Shown: positions 5,079 through 7,333 of the stretch, in pieces
Numbering within the stretch: position 1 is the first letter of the stretch
Layout of the letters: each line of letters opens with the position of its first letter
Assembly: GCA_947484535.1 (NCBI GenBank)
Contig: CANKPO010000061.1
Location: 1 to 7,333 of the forward strand
From: Caulobacteraceae bacterium
Lineage (GTDB): Bacteria > Pseudomonadota > Alphaproteobacteria > Caulobacterales > Caulobacteraceae
DNA length: 7,333 nucleotides
Direction: 5' to 3'
Notes under the pieces: model-generated
Databases searched by the model: none
What the model was told of the DNA's origin: nothing
The model's input: the letters and a program-made list of their open reading frames with translations, nothing else
Position numbers and translations under genes: made by a program

Positions 5079-7310
5079 ATGCTCGATCTCTCGCACCCGA
5101 TTTGGCGTCATCCACTGAAGTTTAGCGACGCGCCGCCATCTTCGGATCAGGGGCTGCCGCTCGGTGATGGGCGCGTTGGCGTTAGTCTTTGGGCCAAGGC
5201 AAACATAATCTGCCTGTCGCTAGACAGGGCGGACCTCTGGGACCTACGACCGATCCCGGAATATGTGGGTGAGGACTATCGATGGGACCTTGTTGCAGCG
5301 GCCCACCGCGCCGGTGAGCATGATCATCTGCAAACCCTGCTGGAGGAGCCCTATAACCGCGCCGGGCCAACCCGGCTGTCAGCCGGTCGGCTCGAGCTGA
5401 CCTTTGCCGCGCCCGCCACCCACTGGCATCTTGAGCGCGCCACCGGTTTGGCCCGAATAGAGTTCGCAGATGGATCGGAGCTTGTCGCCGTCATCACGGC
5501 CACCGGCAGTATCGGGCGATTACAGGTCAAGGGCACTGCGCCAACCGTTCGCTTGATCACTCCGCCCTTCGGCGGCCCACCCGAGGAACTGTCGCCCGAC
5601 CCAGGGTTTAATCTCAGTCGTCACAATGCCTGGGATCTTGGCTATCCCGCGCCAGTGATGGTGGCCAATGACGCGCTAGATGGATTTTTCCAAAAGGGAT
5701 TTGGCGACTTTGCCTTTGCTGTCGCTGTGGCGCACGAGACAGGGGACGATCTGTGGCAAGCCGCTTGGCATGTTGCAACGGGCTCTGACGAGGACCTGCT
5801 CCAAGCGACCGTCGTAACCGTAAAGGAGGCCCTCACCCGCCCCTTTGCCGGCGAGGCGCAAGCCGTTGCGGACTGGTGGGCTGACTATTGGTCACGAGGA
5901 AGAGTTCAAATTCCCGACCCATTGATCGAGCAGACCTACTATGCGGGCCTTGCCCAGTTCGGTGCAGCGGCGCGGCGCGGTTGCCCGCCTGCCGCCCTTC
6001 AGGGGGTATGGACAACAGACGATGGCCGTCTGCCACCTTGGAAGGGCGACTATCACCATGATCTCAATACCCAAATGACCTATTGGCCCGCCTATGTCGG
6101 TGACCAACTCGAAGCGGGTCTAGGCTTCCTCGATTGGCTCTGGGAGACAAGGCAAGGCTGCCGAGACTGGACGCACCGGTTCTACGGGGTTGCGGGACTG
6201 AACGTGCCCATGACTGCCGATATTGCCAATCGGCAACTGGGCGGATGGCGGCAATATACCCATTCGGTTTCTACCAGCGCGTGGCTGGCCCATCATTTTC
6301 ATCTCCATTGGCGCTACAGCCAAGATCGCCAGTTTCTTCAAGATCGGGCCTACCCCTATCTCAAAGAGGTCTGTGATTTTGTTGAGGCCATCAGCGATCG
6401 GCGCGATGCGCACGGCTTTCGGTCGGTCGCCCTGTCCTCCTCGCCCGAGGTGGGTGACAATCGGCCGGAGGCTTGGGTTGAGGGTTTGAGCAGCTATGAT
6501 TTGAGCCTCTTTCGCTGGGTTCTGGGGGCGGCGTCGGATATGGCCGAGGCCTTAGAGCTTCGTGACCAAGCCGCCCATTGGCGCAAGGTGGAGGGCGAAT
6601 TTCCGCCCTATAGCCTGTCGGAGACCGGGTCCCTGTTAGTGGCACAGGGCGTGGCCTACCCCGAACATCATCGCCATTTTTCCCACGCGGTTGGCATCCA
6701 TCCGCTAGGACTGTTCGATAGCCTAGAGGGGCCAGGGGCTGACCGACATCTGACCAGAGCAACCGTCGCAGAGCTTGATCGGGCCTCTGGCGATTTTTGG
6801 ATGGGCTATAGCCATGCTTGGGCTGGGGCCCTGTCTGCCCGCATCGGGGATGGCGAGACGGCACGCCAAAGGCTACTGGACTATCAAGCCGCCTTTGTCT
6901 TTCCCAATGGCTTTCATGCCAATGGAGACTGGCGCCGCCTTGGCTATGGCAAGGCCCCCTTCGGTGCCTTTACGATTGAGGGCGCAATGGGCGCGTCAGA
7001 TGCCATCCAAACCATGCTGATCCAAAGCGCTCCGGGACGAATGCGCCTGTTCCCCGCGATCCCAGCCGACTGGCAAGATGTGGCCTTCGACGGCCTAAGG
7101 GCCGACGGCGCGGTGCTGGTTTCAGCGACCGTTGAAAATGGCCGGTTGTGCGCCGTGACCCTCAGGCCCCAATCCCCAGTTCACATCCAACTGGCCTATC
7201 GGGACCGGGTTTCGACCTTAGAACTTGACCTCAACGCGGGGCAGGTCCTGACCCTTGATGAAGGCCAGATCGCGCAACTCCAGACTGCACCAACGCTCAG
7301 CGCCTTTTAG
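5079..7310 (+). CDS. GH95-like glycoside hydrolase, divergent active site, no signal peptide
   Basis: This 743-residue protein has the GH95 layout: an N-terminal beta domain (about 10-230; LPLGDGRVGVSLW, LSLDRADLWD), a linker, an (alpha/alpha)6 barrel (about 270-620) and a C-terminal beta domain (MRLFPAIPADWQDVAFDGLRA). Barrel landmarks are LQGVWTTDDGRLPPW, DYHHDLNTQMTYWPA (324-338), SSSPE (general-acid candidate Glu457), HRHFSH (531-536) and FTIEGAMG (631-638). Canonical GH95 alpha-1,2-L-fucosidases or alpha-L-galactosidases use Asn-x-Asn plus the Asp of FQIDGNFG; here I align D328-x-N330 and E634, so sugar specificity and mechanism may differ. No signal peptide is seen from ATG 5079 or from the longer in-frame TTG at 5010, so it looks cytoplasmic. 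ATG 5079 is preferred: AAGG lies 11 nt upstream and the TTG falls in a possible promoter. It is transcribed divergently from the operon. Another GH95/GH65-related family is the main alternative. Confidence 0.8.
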   Translation: MLDLSHPIWRHPLKFSDAPPSSDQGLPLGDGRVGVSLWAKANIICLSLDRADLWDLRPIPEYVGEDYRWDLVAAAHRAGEHDHLQTLLEEPYNRAGPTRLSAGRLELTFAAPATHWHLERATGLARIEFADGSELVAVITATGSIGRLQVKGTAPTVRLITPPFGGPPEELSPDPGFNLSRHNAWDLGYPAPVMVANDALDGFFQKGFGDFAFAVAVAHETGDDLWQAAWHVATGSDEDLLQATVVTVKEALTRPFAGEAQAVADWWADYWSRGRVQIPDPLIEQTYYAGLAQFGAAARRGCPPAALQGVWTTDDGRLPPWKGDYHHDLNTQMTYWPAYVGDQLEAGLGFLDWLWETRQGCRDWTHRFYGVAGLNVPMTADIANRQLGGWRQYTHSVSTSAWLAHHFHLHWRYSQDRQFLQDRAYPYLKEVCDFVEAISDRRDAHGFRSVALSSSPEVGDNRPEAWVEGLSSYDLSLFRWVLGAASDMAEALELRDQAAHWRKVEGEFPPYSLSETGSLLVAQGVAYPEHHRHFSHAVGIHPLGLFDSLEGPGADRHLTRATVAELDRASGDFWMGYSHAWAGALSARIGDGETARQRLLDYQAAFVFPNGFHANGDWRRLGYGKAPFGAFTIEGAMGASDAIQTMLIQSAPGRMRLFPAIPADWQDVAFDGLRADGAVLVSATVENGRLCAVTLRPQSPVHIQLAYRDRVSTLELDLNAGQVLTLDEGQIAQLQTAPTLSAF

Positions 7311-7333
7311 GAAGACCCTGTCTGTGAAGCCGA
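7311..7333. other. short tail after the GH95-like gene
   Basis: Only 23 bases follow the TAG stop. No terminator hairpin or start of a further gene can be recognised, so it is unknown whether the glycosidase is followed by co-transcribed genes. Confidence 0.6.

Noticed and set aside
6391..6864. 157-codon minus-strand open frame
   Set aside because: It is antisense to the GH95-like barrel, Pro/Arg-rich and low in complexity, as shadow frames usually are.

Overview
The window comes from a G+C-rich bacterial chromosome. It reads like an alphaproteobacterium, plausibly Caulobacterales or Sphingomonadales. That guess rests on codon use and on the mix of genes (a PQQ-type aldose dehydrogenase, a family VIII-type serine esterase, an acyl-CoA synthetase, a GH95-type glycosidase), not on any marker gene. 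I see no mobile element, CRISPR array, tRNA or rRNA. Almost every base is accounted for by five genes.

Minus strand, read right to left: four genes form a probable operon. An acyl-CoA synthetase (start about 4782, stop 3076) is followed by a secreted PhoPQ-activated pathogenicity-related (PqaA-type) alpha/beta hydrolase (3037 to 1616), then a cytoplasmic beta-lactamase-fold serine hydrolase/esterase (1592 to 339). Last is the first 81 codons of an exported PQQ-dependent sugar (aldose) dehydrogenase, which starts at 243 and runs off the left edge. The gaps are 38, 23 and 95 nt. Two of the genes have clear Shine-Dalgarno sequences that fix their ATG starts. The last gap contains a 26-nt imperfect hairpin.

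Plus strand: after a divergent intergenic region of about 300 bases, one long gene (ATG 5079, stop 7310) encodes a 743-residue GH95-like glycoside hydrolase. It has no signal peptide, and the positions matching the canonical GH95 Asn-x-Asn and Asp residues are changed to Asp-x-Asn and Glu. The divergent region holds two short perfect inverted repeats, one in front of each transcription unit. Both are candidate operators.

How the genes may work together is inference. The operon joins a cytoplasmic esterase with an acyl-CoA ligase, which would suit release and activation of a carboxylic acid, and two exported enzymes, one acting on sugars. The divergent glycosidase suggests a connection to glycan or glycoside-ester use, but no transporter, TonB receptor or regulator lies in the window to name the substrate. 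The clearest candidate for something undescribed is the altered active site of the GH95-like enzyme.
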